Shown: positions 23,758 to 35,775 of the stretch, piece after piece
Numbering within the stretch: the first letter of the stretch is position 1
Layout: each line of letters begins with the position of its first letter
NCBI GenBank assembly: GCA_963969345.1
Contig: OZ017769.1
Span: 4,777,725-4,841,724 of the forward strand
Length of the DNA stretch: 64,000 nt
Direction of reading: 5' to 3'
Source: Turbatrix aceti
Taxonomy: Eukaryota > Nematoda > Chromadorea > Rhabditida > Panagrolaimidae
Translations under genes and position numbers: made by a program
Notes under the pieces: generated by a model
Told to the model about the DNA's origin: nothing
What the model saw: only the letters and a program-made list of their open reading frames with translations
Database searches by the model: none

Positions 23758-25647
23758 TCACGCCCGCTTGCCAAACTCCAAAATGTAATTTTTTTCATAG
23801 TATTCGGGTGAATCCAGCGGCATTTTTTTCAGCTCGGATTGGCAAATGAACGATGTATGAGAAAAAATCGGACGATTCGGGTCGATGATACCGTCTGATT
23901 TCCACATGGCTTCCAGTTCATCGGCGAAGTAATCCCGAACCAAAGAATAATGAGAGGGGAAGCCAGCAGGTTTCTCGATCCAGCAGTGACTGCCGATTAG
24001 CGACTGAAAAATGAACATTTTGGAAAAATATTTATGTATGTGAGGAAACACTTACAGGTGTGGCATCGACAAATGCAGAAACGCTCTCTGGACTCATATT
24101 GTTGTCAGAGCATAAACGGACGTACTGAAATTCAAAGTTGCAAGTTGAGACAAATAAAATTCTCAGAAAATTTTTTTCGAAGATACACAGAAAATTTTTT
24201 TATTTTTTGCAGGTATGTATAAAAAAAACCAAAAAAAATATGGAACTCTAATAATAATGAAAATCACAACTTACTCGAATGCCACACGACCGGACAACAT
24301 GGGACACGTCGTCTAAATTAACCATGCCTGTCAGGTAAAGCACCTTCAACGATTTGAAGCCGGTGAGAAAACGCAGCTTTGAACAACTTCTATGCGTCCA
24401 AAGGTTAAAATAAAGTGATCGAAACTTTTTGCAGTTTTCCAGGGACTTGAAACTCTGCTCTTTGATGTAACCGTTTTCTGATAGGTGTAACACCTCCAGA
24501 TCGGTGTTGCGGGAGAAGTCGAGCGACGCCGGACATGTGGGCTCGAAGCGAACACCCGAACAAATTTTGAGGCTTTTCACCTTGGTCAAACAATACAGTA
24601 TCTCGTTGATATGTAGAGCAAATGGATACGAATCATTGACATCAAAGTAAAAACTTTGAAGGTTCGGAAATTTCCGTGCAATCAAAAGCGTTGTTCTAAC
24701 GCTGATTGTGAGGTTGTACTCAATATTCAGATGCCGAAGAGTTGATGGCAGTTCGAGAAAACTGTAGCCATTTAACGCCGAGATGTTTAAGGGCATGTTC
24801 ACGTGCGTTAAATTTTTAGATTTGTTGAAAAATTTTGCCAAAGAAGGCTCAGGAATGGCACAAGCTATGAACGTGACGTTTTTCAAGTTGTGGCACTTGG
24901 CCAGTGCAGACAAGTCCGAATCTTGGAAAAAAATCCTGTGAAAATAGAGAGTTTCTAAGTTCGGCATCAACATGCCAAACTTCAGGATTTTAAATGTAAT
25001 ATTGGTTTCTCCAATCGGAGCACCAACGGCCAGGTATCGGATGTTTCCTCGCTTCATGACGTTCATGGCCTAAACAACCGTATTAAAAAAAAGAAACATC
25101 GGTTAAATCACTCAAAAAATTCATCTAGAAGGTAAACTCACCAAATTATCATCTATGACATCTGCACAATGGTATTTGCTGACGAATTCGCAGTTTTCAA
25201 ACTCGGTACGGGTAGAAATACCCTTGACGTTTTTCCATGCTGTTCGGGTAACGGTTTTCATCCATCGGGAAACGCGTTCCAGGTTCAACATGTCCCGGAA
25301 GCTCAGGTAGGATATAATTAGTACCTAAAATTGGAAAAAAAATATTTTTAAACTTTCAAAAAAAAACAAGAAACACGTACGAGAACTTCCAAAGGCATGT
25401 CGGTTAGGGTCAGTGCTCGTTGAGAAGCAGTTGAAGTCTTTGAAGCCTTTTGTTCAACCTTTTGCCGCTTGGCAGCAGGCGGGGTGCAGTAGTCGTCTAC
25501 CTGGAGGCTGGATTCGGCTTGAGGCATGATCGAATGATCGCTTTTGACGGAAGCAGGGGCCTCAGGTTGACTCAGATTTTCGACGGAAGGCAACGAAAGC
25601 GGCGTCGAATCCTGCATCCGGGAGTGGCTCTGTTCGAAAGAAAACAT
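23758..25647 (-). CDS. F-box protein with leucine-rich-repeat-like C-terminal region
   Basis: Likely substrate-recognition subunit of an SCF (SKP1-CUL1-F-box) ubiquitin ligase. Exons in gene order 25647-25381, 25324-25142, 25069-24275, 24124-24056 and 24003-23758 are all phase 0 and give about 519 residues. The N-terminal 80 residues are Ser/Pro-rich with a basic AAKRQKVEQK stretch, possibly a nuclear localisation signal. The F-box spans the first intron: MPLEVL joins VLIISYLSFRDMLNLERV, then SRWMKTVTRTAW. The following 300 residues repeat the pattern xxLxxLxLxxC/N, for example PNLETLYFHR, HNLKNVTFIAC and STLRHLNIEY, typical of LRR solenoids. The start could instead be the ATG at 25617. An acceptor-like CGAACAG lies 12 nt before that second ATG. 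F-box/LRR families expand rapidly in nematodes, so one-to-one orthology is not expected. Confidence 0.75.
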
Positions 25648-26792
25648 TGTAACTGTGAACACACGTAATTCTGAAATCGATAAAATCATAAGTTTGAACT
25701 TGGCAAACTCGGCACAGAGAATAACGAACGACACTGTCTAATGTAAGACAACTATGTATACCCGCTTAATGACATCTTGGTTCTTGGTTCATAAATCTTG
25801 GTCGCTTAATGACATCTTGGTTTATTGTTTTTACAAACAAGTCCATCGCCGCAGCAGACACACCCCCTGTCATGCCGACCGATCGACAAATACCGTGCCA
25901 ACAGCAGCAGCAGCGCGTTGGAACATGTATATTCCAGTCCGTGTGCCGGAATGACACTATCCCAGGCCTGAGATAAGTCGCGGAAGGTGTGAAAAGTACT
26001 GTCTGCCAAATGAGCTGCAATCGAAAACCGTTCTCTAAGTTAGAGACTCTAACTTAAACCAAACAGGGCCAACCTGGCTGCCAAGCTCGTTCGTGCTTCT
26101 TTCACGAAAGATCTCAACTTGAGATTCTCAAGCAATGATGCGATGCACATGGCTTTGATTTACCGGGGAGAGTATATTTACTCCCCATCGATCATTCATT
26201 CTCTTTTATATTTAGAATCCTGAATTCAATTTTTGTAATACCCTTCACAATGTGCGTTTGTATCCCATTCCCCTCCTCCTCTGCTCTCTACAGTACCACC
26301 TAAGGTCTGTTAAATGTAACTTCACAGCATCTGCATGGGATTGTATAACCCGACGGATGCTAATATTTGTCACAATTTTTTAATAATTAATTATTGTATA
26401 ATTTTTGTAATATTTTAACAATGAGTTATTGTATACTTTTTGTTATATGTATTCATTATGTTATTCTTTCGTCAACGTAAAAAGGCACACATTTATAAGG
26501 TCAGCAAAGTTTAACAATAAGTATAGTATCACTGATAATTGTTCAAAAAATCCAGAATCTGGAGCAGTGCTAAAGTATTGGTGAGGATTGGCAAAGTGCG
26601 TCGAACCTTCCGTTTTAATTCAGCGCGACGTCGCGATCAAAGAAGCATAAATCGTAGTTTCGTCTATTTCCTGTCTTTCGTCACCGTGGCGTGACCTTCT
26701 ACCTATTTTAGTAAGCCTAGACGTACGCTTACCTTTTTCGCGCTTTTTGCCATTTGAGCACTCGGATTTCAGACAGCGCGAACGAAAGCGAG
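25648..26792. other. divergent intergenic region, F-box gene / NMT
   Basis: No gene is seen. A roughly 20 bp word (CGCTTAATGACATCTTGGTT) occurs as two direct copies about 40 bp apart, near 25764 and 25803. CAG-type repeats near 25900 give the poly-alanine/serine-like shadows. Promoters of both flanking genes should be here. Confidence 0.5.
26773..26792 (+). other. NMT 5' leader after a splice-acceptor-like site
   Basis: CTCGGATTTCAG ends at 26772, 20 nt before the NMT start codon, with no recognisable upstream exon. This fits trans-splicing or a short 5' UTR exon. Confidence 0.45.
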
Positions 26793-28678
26793 ATGGCAGA
26801 CGAAGGCGTGCCACCTGACCAGGAACCGTCATCGTCGACGGACGAGGTCGGCTCCAAAAGTCCCGATACGAGCAATGGCACCGCCGTGACCTCGGCCATG
26901 CTTGCGAAGCTCGCTGCGATCGGCAAGAGCGCCGCGGGCGTTGATATGCAGGCTCTCGCGCAGCAGCTCAAGAATCTCGCGCCCAACGAGCACAACTTTC
27001 AGTTCTGGAACACCCAGCCTGTGCCCAAGATCGGTATGTGTTCTTTTTCGCGTTTTGTGGGGCGCGCAGGTTGAATTAAATATTTTGCTTGCTTCAGACG
27101 AGATCGTGACGGATAACACGTTTATCAATCCTCCTGTTCCGGTGTCCCAGATACAACAGGCGCCTTACCCCCTCCCGGGCGGCTTCCACTGGACCGACGT
27201 CGACCTCACCAGCTCCGACGACCTCAACGAGCTCTACAAGCTGCTTTCTGAGAATTACGTCGAGGATGATGACAACATGTTTCGTTTTGCTTATGCTCCC
27301 GAGTTTTTGCAATGGTAAGTGTTTTTTTTGTCCTGGCTTTCATTTTTACGTAAAAATAATTTTTATGTAATTTCCAGGGTTCTGATGCCCCCAGGCTGGC
27401 TCAAATCCTGGCACTGCGGCGTACGCGCCGGGAACAACAACAAGTTGGTCGCGTTCATCGGCGCCATCCCCTGCACCATCAGCATCCACGGAAAAATCGT
27501 CAAAGGCGTCGAGATCAACTTCCTCTGCGTCCACAAGAAGCTGCGATCCAAGCGCGTTGCCCCGGTGCTCATTCGAGAGATTACGCGACGCGTCAATCTG
27601 CAGGGCATCTTCCAGGCCACTTTCACAGCTGGGATTGTCATTCCGAAGCCCATTGCTCGTTGCCAGTGAGTTTTTGAACTTTGTTGACCTTCAAAACACT
27701 CCTGGATCCCTCCAGGTACTACCACCGCACGATCAACGCCAAAAAACTCATTGAAACGGGTTTTTCCTCCCTCGCGCCGAACATGAATCTCTCGCGCACG
27801 AACAAACTCTTCCGCCTGCCGGATAAGACGACGCTCCGCCTGGTACCACTGGCGAAGAAGCACGTCGATTCGGCTTTCAAGCTGATCACGGGGTACCTGA
27901 CCCGCTTCAAGCTGCACCAAAAGTTCACGAAGCACGAGTTTGAGCACTTTTTCCTGCCTCGCGCAGGCGTCGTTTTTACGTGGGTCGCCGTCGACGTTCA
28001 CGGCAAGGTCACGGACCTGACGAGCTTCTACTCTCTGCCGTCCACCGTCGTCCAGCACGCAACCCACGATCGCATCAACGCCGCGTACGCGTTCTACAAC
28101 GTGGCGACGACGACGAGCCTCGTCGCGCTCATGAAGGATTCACTCATCCTCGCCAAGCAGGTTGGTTTTTGGACCAGGGATCGGAATGGAGACTCATGAA
28201 CGAATATGAACGTTTTGCAAATCAAATTTTGTTCACAAATACGAACGAACGTGAACAACTTTGTCCACGTTTGCGAAATAACACCAAACATTCTATTTTT
28301 ATTATTTAGGCCAAATTTTGTTCATTCAGGCAGAAATACGCTGTTTTTTGCTTTTTGTAACAATTTTTCTGCACTTTTTCATAGCTCAAGCATTTTTTGT
28401 CGTATTTTATCAAATAACAGCGTTTTTGACTTCATTTTTTTATATACCCAAAATTGGTAGCCTATTTTGTTCGTTTTACCCGTTCGAAAAATCTTAAATT
28501 GTTTGTGAATCCATTTCAGAACAACTTTGACGTCTACAACGCACTCGACGTGATGGAGAACGCTCAGTACCTGACGGACCTCAAATTCGGGCGCGGAGAC
28601 GGCATGCTGCAGTACTACATGTACAACTGGAAGTGCCCTGACCTGTCGCCCTCCGAGGTCGGCTTCGTCCTCCAGTAG
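26793..28678 (+). CDS. nmt-1: glycylpeptide N-tetradecanoyltransferase (N-myristoyltransferase)
   Basis: Transfers myristate from myristoyl-CoA to the N-terminal glycine of proteins in the cytosol and at ribosomes. Exons 26793-27033, 27098-27314, 27378-27665, 27716-28160 and 28520-28678 are phase-compatible and give about 449 residues, a usual family length. The acyl-CoA-binding N-terminal half shows [28 protein letters not shown] and [20 protein letters not shown]. The peptide-binding half shows [17 protein letters not shown] and ends with [18 protein letters not shown] and the C-terminal VGFVLQ, whose terminal carboxylate is catalytic in this family. The acidic N terminus is short. The fourth intron (359 nt) is much larger than the others and carries repeat sequence. 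The gene looks complete and functional. Confidence 0.95.
28161..28519. repeat. AT-rich repeat within the fourth NMT intron
   Basis: Carries the words GAACGAACGTGAACAA and TGTTATTTGATA (in the inverse sense) that also mark the last FAK intron. The two introns appear to contain relatives of one repeat family, in opposite orientation relative to the plus strand. Confidence 0.5.
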
Positions 28679-29615
28679 CCTAGCCAGCCGAGTCGAGTTC
28701 AGTCGCGGCAACGCAACGAATCATCTCTCCCGGGGCTTCTTTCTTTCTTCTTCTTTTGTTGGGCTAATTTTTTTCATTGAATCGTTCGGTTTTTTTTTGG
28801 TGTTATTTAGTAGTTTGTTTCTCCGCGCTGCTCTGCTCTCTGTAGTCAAGACAACGGGCACTCGCTCGTCCGTGTCTCTCATCTGGAAACAACCTGTTGG
28901 TAAATTCATTAATTATCTCTAATAAATGATATGCCTGACAATAAAATGGAATGGACAACGCCAACGCGAAAATGGATTGCGCGATCACACCGTAAAAAAG
29001 TTTTGTTTCTATGATAAAAAAATTGTTTTTTTTCTATGATAAAAAAAAAATTCAAAAAATGGGTAAAAATAGGCCAAGTAAGCTAATTGTGTTTTTTGTA
29101 CGCGATTTTCAATTAAAAAAACACTAATTAGATAATTTTTTACATTTTGGGCAACAAAAAACCGGCCCGTATTAGCCGATATTTTTAGCGTTTTGAGACC
29201 CTTGTTCGCGACGAGCACCGTATTTTTCTTTCTTTATTCGTCGAATCGAGACAAAAAAAACTATTGAAAGCAGAGAACCTCACCAGGAGTTTTTGACAGT
29301 ATACAAGTTTTAGAAGAAATCACAGAGGGTGTATGGTATGGGTAGTCAACATCACATCACAGGAAAAAGGGGTGAACAGGTGCCAAAATAGTCAATCACG
29401 GGCAATTGTTACAGTTACCTAGTATACAATGAATGAAAGATCCAACCGGCTGTGAACGACTTATTTTTGGAAGTCTGACAGTGCGAAATGGTATTTTACG
29501 TTCAAAAAAACTTGCTTGCAGTTTTCAGTCGGGTTTTTTTTTCGGCCAAATTGGGGCTAAATGGGGAAAAGAGGGCAGCGGTCATCACTGGACAAACAAA
29601 AAAGAGTCAGCCAGC
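28679..29615. other. tail-to-tail spacer between NMT and the unrecognised minus-strand gene
   Basis: Holds the NMT 3' UTR with AATAAA hexamers near 28920 and 28940. No gene is seen in the remainder, which is A/T-rich around 29000-29160. Confidence 0.5.
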
Positions 29616-30817
29616 TCAGGGCCACCCATGGACTGGCCTGTGCATGGGTGGCTGGAGGTGCTGTAGGCTAAGCGTGGTCCTGCCCTGCTTGGTTCTGAGA
29701 AAATCGTCGCCATATTCCGTCCCCCAACTTGTGGTCTCCGGGTTGTAGGTGATTCGGCCGTACGGCAGGTTGTAGATCTTGCTGACGGATATGGTGATCG
29801 TACAGCTAGCAAGACGACCGCCGACTGTGACTGGTGTACTCATCAATGCCCAGTCAATCAGGCACTCGCCCATGTGGGCATCTTCCGTGTCGGCTGGGAA
29901 TTGGACAATCATGCTCAGCTGGGCGTTCTCGTTTGCCAGGATCTGCAAAGTTTTTCGTAAAAAAATACGTAAAACAGATCAAAAATAAGTCTATTTTTCT
30001 CAAATTGGCGAAAAATAGCAAAATAAAAAAAATTGAACAAAACGAGCTTTATTTTTCGTTTTAAGACCAATGGACAGTTTTTTTCTTATTTTTAAATTTA
30101 TTTATTTTTTATAAACTCACCAGAGGAATCTCTTTGAGCCAGGCCATCTTAAAATCTGCGCTTTCAATGTAGTGAACATGAACTTTGGACAAATGAGGGC
30201 AGTGTTTGTGCATGGCGCTGAAGTCATTCCTGGACACGTTGTTGTGCTGCTTCCATCTGAAAAAAAACCGATTTCTTACAATCTCTCCCCCAAAAAAATC
30301 CAGGAGACCCTTACATGATCTGTCTTAGGTTAGGCATCATTGGAAGAATAGTATGCAAGTCAGGCTCTTGATCTATACCCTCAAATCTCATCACTGTAGG
30401 CTTGATAAACCTCAGGAAAAGATCCGACTGCAGCCTGGTCTCGCAGGCGAACTGCTCGTAGCTCCAGTTGTCCGCAGCGGTCCTCATAGAATCCAAACTG
30501 TGATCAGGCAGGTGAAAATTGAGAGAAGCCATGGAAAGTTGCTGGACGCGAAGTTTCTCGGTGCAGAGCTGGGGAAGTTCTTTGTGGTATCCGTCGAGCG
30601 AGAGTCTCACCTGGTTTCCCAGGAAAGCGAGGCAGATGTGGAGTGCCAGTTTGCTGTCGTCAAACCTCGCAATATCCGCCGTGAACCAGGGATTATAGCG
30701 GGCGAGTCTGATGAGCACCGGGACGGGGGTGACGCGGTAGTAGCGTTCACGGATGCCCGCAGGCTGGATTCGGAAGTCAAGAAGCATGCTGCTTTCCGAC
30801 TCCGACGCCATGGCCAT
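29616..30817 (-). CDS. unrecognised protein, possibly F-box/LRR-related
   Basis: I do not recognise the family. Exons in gene order 30817-30315, 30256-30121 and 29942-29616 are phase-compatible and give about 321 residues, with ATG at 30817 (a second in-frame ATG follows at 30811). No signal peptide or membrane segment is apparent. The middle part has spaced leucines and isoleucines, with phrases such as MMPNLRQIW and HCPHLSKVHVHYIESADF, which look like LRR or F-box-associated repeats of nematode F-box proteins. The C-terminal third (VGGRLASCTITISVSKIY) is predicted mostly beta. It could be a lineage-specific relative of the F-box/LRR protein at 23.8-25.6 kb that lacks an F-box. Splice sites and frame continuity support a real gene; function is unknown. 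Confidence 0.6.
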
Positions 30818-31226
30818 GCACGCACACCAAACGACCCGGGTTGGGATGCGACGTGCTCAATCGTATGAAATCGTCGGCGACACACGACACGCGCTAGCAG
30901 GACGCGGCTGGCGCACGTAAGTCCGTGGACGAGTAAGTGGTCATCGGCTGCCAGACCAGAGAGCCGGCGGCTAGACAAGCTGGGGCGGCCAATTTCCCAA
31001 TTCCCGAATTATCTGTCGCGAGGAACAGCAACAGCAACAGCAACAGAGGTAGCACGCCTGATCAAAGCACCCGGTCGAGTGCGGCCACTGGCCACGGCCA
31101 CGGGGCAAGCGAGCGCACAAGTCGTGGCGAGAGCGTGGTCGCACGCGCATCAACGCTCTCGCAGCGCTGCAAGCAACGTTCAACGTTTGTTCCAAACAAA
31201 AACACGGCGTTTGTTCGTTTCAGAAG
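30818..31226. other. divergent promoter region of the unrecognised gene and IBA57
   Basis: A 409 bp head-to-head spacer. It has a CAACAG tandem run at about 31026-31045 and GC-rich sequence; no gene is seen. Confidence 0.5.
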
Positions 31227-32249
31227 ATGCCGACGGGTGCCATACGGCTGGCTACCAGGAGGATCCTCGCGCTCAGCGGACCGGACACTTTTGTCTTTCT
31301 CCAGTCAATTCTTTCCGCCGATTTGAGGTGGGTTTTTTTGAACTACCGGAAACGGGAAATGTCATCATTTGACATGTTTTGATGTCCGCAGTTGTTTTTT
31401 TGCACTTTTAAAGGTAAAAAAACTCTTTTTTCTGCACTTTTAGGTCACTTTCGTCGAATCCTTGCGTGTACAGTTACTTTCTCAACGCCAAGGGCAGAAT
31501 TGTCGCTGATTTGTTTCTCTACAAGCAACCGGACGAAAATGACCTCCTGGTTGAGGTGGATGCCGCCCAGTTGGACCATGTCGAGCGGCTCTTCAAACTC
31601 TACCGGCTGAGGAAGCGCGTGGCCATCGATCGCGTCTCAGATGACGTCCACTTTGTCTCCAACGATGCGAGGGGTATCGGTGACGTCAAAGCTTCCGTCT
31701 CAGATCCCCGACTGGGAGACGAATTCGGCAAACGAGCAATAGGCCGAATTGAAGGCGCCGTCGACGACGAAGCTGCGTACATCAGACGACGCATCGCATT
31801 TGGCCTCGCCGAGGGGCCTGATGAAGTTGCGGACCTTATCCCGATGAGTGTCAATGGGGACTGGCTCAAAGCGGTGTCTTTTGACAAAGGTTGCCCTATC
31901 CTGCGTTTCAAATGAGGTTAAAACCCCCGTATTTTTAGGCTGCTACATCGGACAGGAACTCATGGCTCGCACCCACCATACAGGAGTCATCCGGAAGCGA
32001 CTCATGCCCTTCTCGACGTCGTCGTCATCCACCGATATCATCCCCACCCCTGCGAAAGTCACCGATGCCGAAGGCAGACGGCGAGGCGTAGTCGTACGCT
32101 CGCTGCCGGGCATTGGGCTCGGCGTCGTCTCGCTCGAAGCCGTCGCCAAGCAGATCCCGCTCTTCACGCCGGATAAGGTCCCGCTCACCTTCGCGAAACC
32201 CGCGTGGTGGCCTACGCCCGTCACGGAAAGCAGCAGCGGCGGCGCCTAG
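31227..32249 (+). CDS. iba57: IBA57, mitochondrial iron-sulfur assembly factor
   Basis: Folate-binding GcvT-like protein that works with ISCA1/ISCA2 to assemble 4Fe-4S clusters in mitochondria. Exons 31227-31327, 31444-31889 and 31939-32249 are in frame and give about 285 residues. The diagnostic signature KGCYIGQE, followed by LMARTHHTGVIRKR, is present with the conserved cysteine at about residue 184. The K and G of this motif are separated by the second intron, which splits the G codon. The N-terminal part keeps FLQSILSADL and YSYFLNAKGRIVADLFLY. Arginines near the N terminus (IRLATRRIL) fit a short targeting sequence. An acceptor-like TTCGTTTCAG ends only 3 nt before the ATG. Confidence 0.9.
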
Positions 32250-32422
32250 TGACCGACCGTTACTTAGGACAAAAACAGGACAGTGTAGTCTCTCCCACAA
32301 CGAAAATAAAATTCCGATGATAGCAATTCCCGTGTCGTGTTTCTTTATGGTGTGTCCTGCATGGAAAGATATCATACGTTCGGTGGGTGTTCAGATACGA
32401 TAGGAAATACGTCGGATGTCGG

Positions 32423-33608
32423 TTACGGTCCTTTCTTGACAAATTCAACGCATTTGCTGGGGTCTGCGGTAAAGTAGTCCTGGCACTTGGTGAGAACTCG
32501 TTTCACGCCGTGGATGTATTTCCTAAAAGTTATGTTTACAACCTACAGTAACCACTGGAGTACTTACCTCTGAGATTCGTGGTTTAGGACGTGCGCGATG
32601 TTGCTGACGTAAGATTTGGACGATCCAGGCCGTTGATGGATGCCGGATCGTGTCACACCGACTGGCCAGGGCGCATTTCCAATCGAGAGCTCCATATATG
32701 CGTTGTTCGCGAGGATGTAGTTTTTATCCAGCATGATAAGCCGGGTGATATTAACCAGATGGCAGCGGATATCTGAATTCACACAGTTCTTTTTGAGATT
32801 CTTGAGCAGAGGCCTGATATCTGCCATGGTCTGCGTGAGACTGCCAAATTCGAGCTGACCGGATGGCGAGGTTTTCTCGTCCAACGTCCTCGCGTCGAGC
32901 AACTGCTTCCATCTTGAGAGAACAAAAAGCAGGAAATCATGGATGACGAGGCAGTCCTCGGCAGTGTTGCCATCGTTCATGCCGATGGTCTTGCAGCGCT
33001 CCGTGATCGTAGCCCACGTATCGTCGGAGGCGTCCATGAATTCGTCGTTCCGAGCGTTGTCCTTTTTCCCGTACGAGCCCTTGACCATGTCGTGGAGCAC
33101 TTCTTCCTGAGCCCGATTCAGCGCCTGCTGGTACTCATTGTTCCAGCCAGGAGCGATGTCGGGTTGCTCGACTTCGATTTTGCGGAGTCGAATGAGCGCA
33201 TCGCGATCCGATTCACCAAACAGTCGGACGGCCTGGTTGCGTTCGCGGAGCTTCTTGATAACCTCCGGCCTCGGGATGTCTTTGACGTCCTGCAGGATGG
33301 CATCTGTGTTCGCCCGGATCGTGCCGCTGCTCTGAAAAAGATTTTACGTTCAATTATGCCTTCAAAAAATAGCTTAAAACACTCACCGAAGCATTTTCAT
33401 TGACGGCTTCTTTCTGCTTTTTCGCTTCTTCCTCTCTTTTCGCCGCAGCGACATCCGCCAATCGGATAAACTTTGTTTCACCCTGAAAAAAAACAAAAAA
33501 ATTCATGCAAGACAAAAAAATAAATAAAAAACATACGGCAAGACTTTCCGCGGCTTTGCGCTTATTGTTGATAAGATCTTTGAGAGCACTCAAGCCTCCC
33601 TTCATCAT
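32423..33608 (-). CDS. prp18: pre-mRNA splicing factor PRPF18
   Basis: Second-step spliceosome factor acting with SLU7 at 3' splice-site choice. Exons in gene order 33608-33537, 33482-33387, 33331-32568 and 32522-32423 are in frame and give about 343 residues (human PRPF18 342). The N terminus [17 protein letters not shown] is typical. The PRP4-like SFM motif is intact: [20 protein letters not shown] then [10 protein letters not shown]. The C-terminal Prp18 helical domain has the conserved loop [16 protein letters not shown], then [12 protein letters not shown] and DPSKCVEF. Two tandem ATGs open the frame; I used the first. It is divergent to eIF2-beta with a 308 bp spacer, which may act as a shared promoter. 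Confidence 0.95.
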
Positions 33609-33916
33609 GGTAATCAAAACAAAAAACAAAATCCTGCTATCGAAATTACGACGGGCAGAACAGAACAATTTATCGCAAAACGTCCACAAAAAAACTGCAG
33701 CATCCAGCGCGTGCGGACGACTGCCGGAGTCCCAGGACGATTTTAAATCAGCTTTCAGCTTTGAAAAAATGCTCGTTTTATATTGGGTTTTTTTCGCTGA
33801 AACTGCTCCGGATTTGTGAAGCGTGTTTTGTCGCATTTTTTGTCCTGCCGTGCTGTCATTTTTAATTTCACGGCTAGCGTTACGGTTTTTTAGGTAAACA
33901 CTCAACACAGGTCGCC
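33609..33916. promoter_or_regulatory. divergent promoter region, PRPF18 / eIF2-beta
   Basis: A 308 bp head-to-head spacer between two housekeeping genes, by position likely a shared bidirectional promoter. Acceptor-like CAACACAG ends 6 nt before the eIF2-beta ATG, and on the minus strand GATAGCAG ends about 30 nt before the PRPF18 ATG. No TATA-like box is evident. Confidence 0.4.
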
Positions 33917-35472
33917 ATGGTTACCGAAGAACCTGTGAGTTTGTTTTTTTGTTGTTGACTATGTTTTCTACGCCGTCTTTTCAGCTCGATTTGACCAAGA
34001 AGAAGAAGAAGTCCTCGAAGAAGGGCGTCGACGTCGAAGGCGATGCTGCCGTTGCCAATTCTGAGGTTGGTTGGATTTTTTGAAGGGTTGAACGCGAATT
34101 ATTATAATTTTGTGTAAACTTTTTCAGGCTCCTGCTGGCGCTGGTGGCGAAGAAGACATGGTTTGTTTTTGCGTGGGACGTCGATGGGGTTATTGTTTTG
34201 TGTTTTTTTCAGGTGCTGGACTTGACGTCGAAGAAGAAGAAGCCGAAGAAGGTCAAGGAAGGCGAAGACGATGCTGCTGTACGTTTTTTTTTTTGTTTTT
34301 TCTTATTTTTTGCAATTTTCTTTCAGGTGCCAGCAGTCCTGAACGACGGCGAAGAGCTCGCAATCGATTTCACCAAGCTCAAGAAAAAGAAGAAGCGAAC
34401 GAAGGGCGATGCGGATGCCGATGGCGCAGCTGCCAAAACCGAGGCCGAAAAAGCCAAGGAGAATTTCAACGATGTAAGCTTCTTATTTTCCTGCCTAAAA
34501 AAATGCTTTTACACCGATTATCTTGCAGCTGGAGCGCGCCATGTTTGAGCTGGGACACAGCAACCTCATCGACGCGAAGGCCGACTGGCCTGACTACTCG
34601 TACGATCAGCTGCTCGACCACGTCTTTGGCATCATGCGCGAGAAGAATCCCGACCTCACCGATGAGCGCGCCCGCTTCGTCATGCGTCCTCCCCTCGTGG
34701 CCCGTGCTGGCAGCAAGAAGACGGCGTTCACCAATTTTGCGGACATCTGCCGCTGCCTCAACCGCGACCAGCGCCACGTTTTGTCTTTCTTGTTCGCCGA
34801 ACTTGGTGTTCAGTGAGTTTTTTTGATACATATGGGGTTTTAAAGTGTTCCAACGACTTTAACTCCGGAGTTGCTATTTTTTTTCAAAACAGCCGACTTT
34901 GCAGAGTTGCGACTTTTTTGAAAAAAAATGTACTTTTTTTGGGTAAAATTCACTATTTTGAGTATTTCTTGTTCAAAATTCATTTTTTCTAGAAATGGCC
35001 ATCGTTTTGGTGTTTTTTGTGCGCTTTCTATAGAAAAATATTTTTTGGGAGTCAAATTTTGGTCAAAATGAGTCGAGAATCTCTGTCGATTTTTTTTCTA
35101 AATTTGAACGTTTATAAGCATGTTTTTCTATTTTCCAGCGGATCGGTCGACGGCAACCAGTGCCTCATCATCAAGGGTCGTTTCCAGCAGAAGCATTTTG
35201 AAAACGTTCTCCGCAAGTACATTAGTGAGTTGTTTTTAGGCCTAATTTGTGTTTTTTACACTGTTTTTATTCCAATTTCAGAGGAATACGTGAAATGCCA
35301 CACCTGCCGGTCTGCAGAGACGGAACTGACCCGCGACACCCGTCTTATGTTCTTGCAGTGCAAGATCTGCGGCAGTCGATGCTCCGTCGCTCCCGTCCGC
35401 ACCGGATTCACGGCCCAGGTCGGTCGTCGTGCTGCTGCGCGTCGTGCAGCCGAGCAAGCAGCTGGCAGATGA
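33917..35472 (+). CDS. iftb-1: eukaryotic translation initiation factor 2 subunit beta
   Basis: Beta subunit of eIF2, which delivers initiator Met-tRNA to the 40S ribosome; the subunit contacts eIF5 and eIF2B through its lysine boxes. Eight exons (33917-33934, 33985-34065, 34128-34160, 34213-34278, 34327-34473, 34529-34812, 35139-35224, 35282-35472) are in frame and give about 301 residues. Three lysine boxes are visible ([27 protein letters not shown]), each preceded by an LDLT or IDFT motif and each on its own short exon. The core shows [18 protein letters not shown], then [20 protein letters not shown]. The C-terminal zinc finger has CHTC and CKIC pairs. The exon 1 coding part is only six codons. 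Confidence 0.95.
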
Positions 35473-35775
35473 GTCTCCGCTCTTTTCTCCGGCCGGACAT
35501 GTTTTTTTGTTGTTTTTGTAATCGCACTCGTTTTTTCTTTGGATTTGGCTAGATGGTGGTGTACAGCCCATATTTTTGTGGCTGTCATCGCTCGGCTATC
35601 GGGGATGAGTCGCTGATTACGGTGTTGGAATGCACGCGAAAGTACTAAAATAATTCGAAGTTACCCTGGTTTTTTTTGAAGGACTGAAATCGGTTTTGAC
35701 ACACCGAATAATTTATCTGAATTTTATTTTTTGTTCATTTTTTTTATTTTTATAATTTTTTTGAACAGTGGATGA
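35473..35775. other. short intercistronic spacer
   Basis: 303 bp between the eIF2-beta stop and the next start on the same strand. It ends in a T-rich acceptor-like TTTTTTTGAACAG at 35768, 7 nt before the next ATG. This is the spacing and signal expected for an operon resolved by trans-splicing. Confidence 0.45.
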
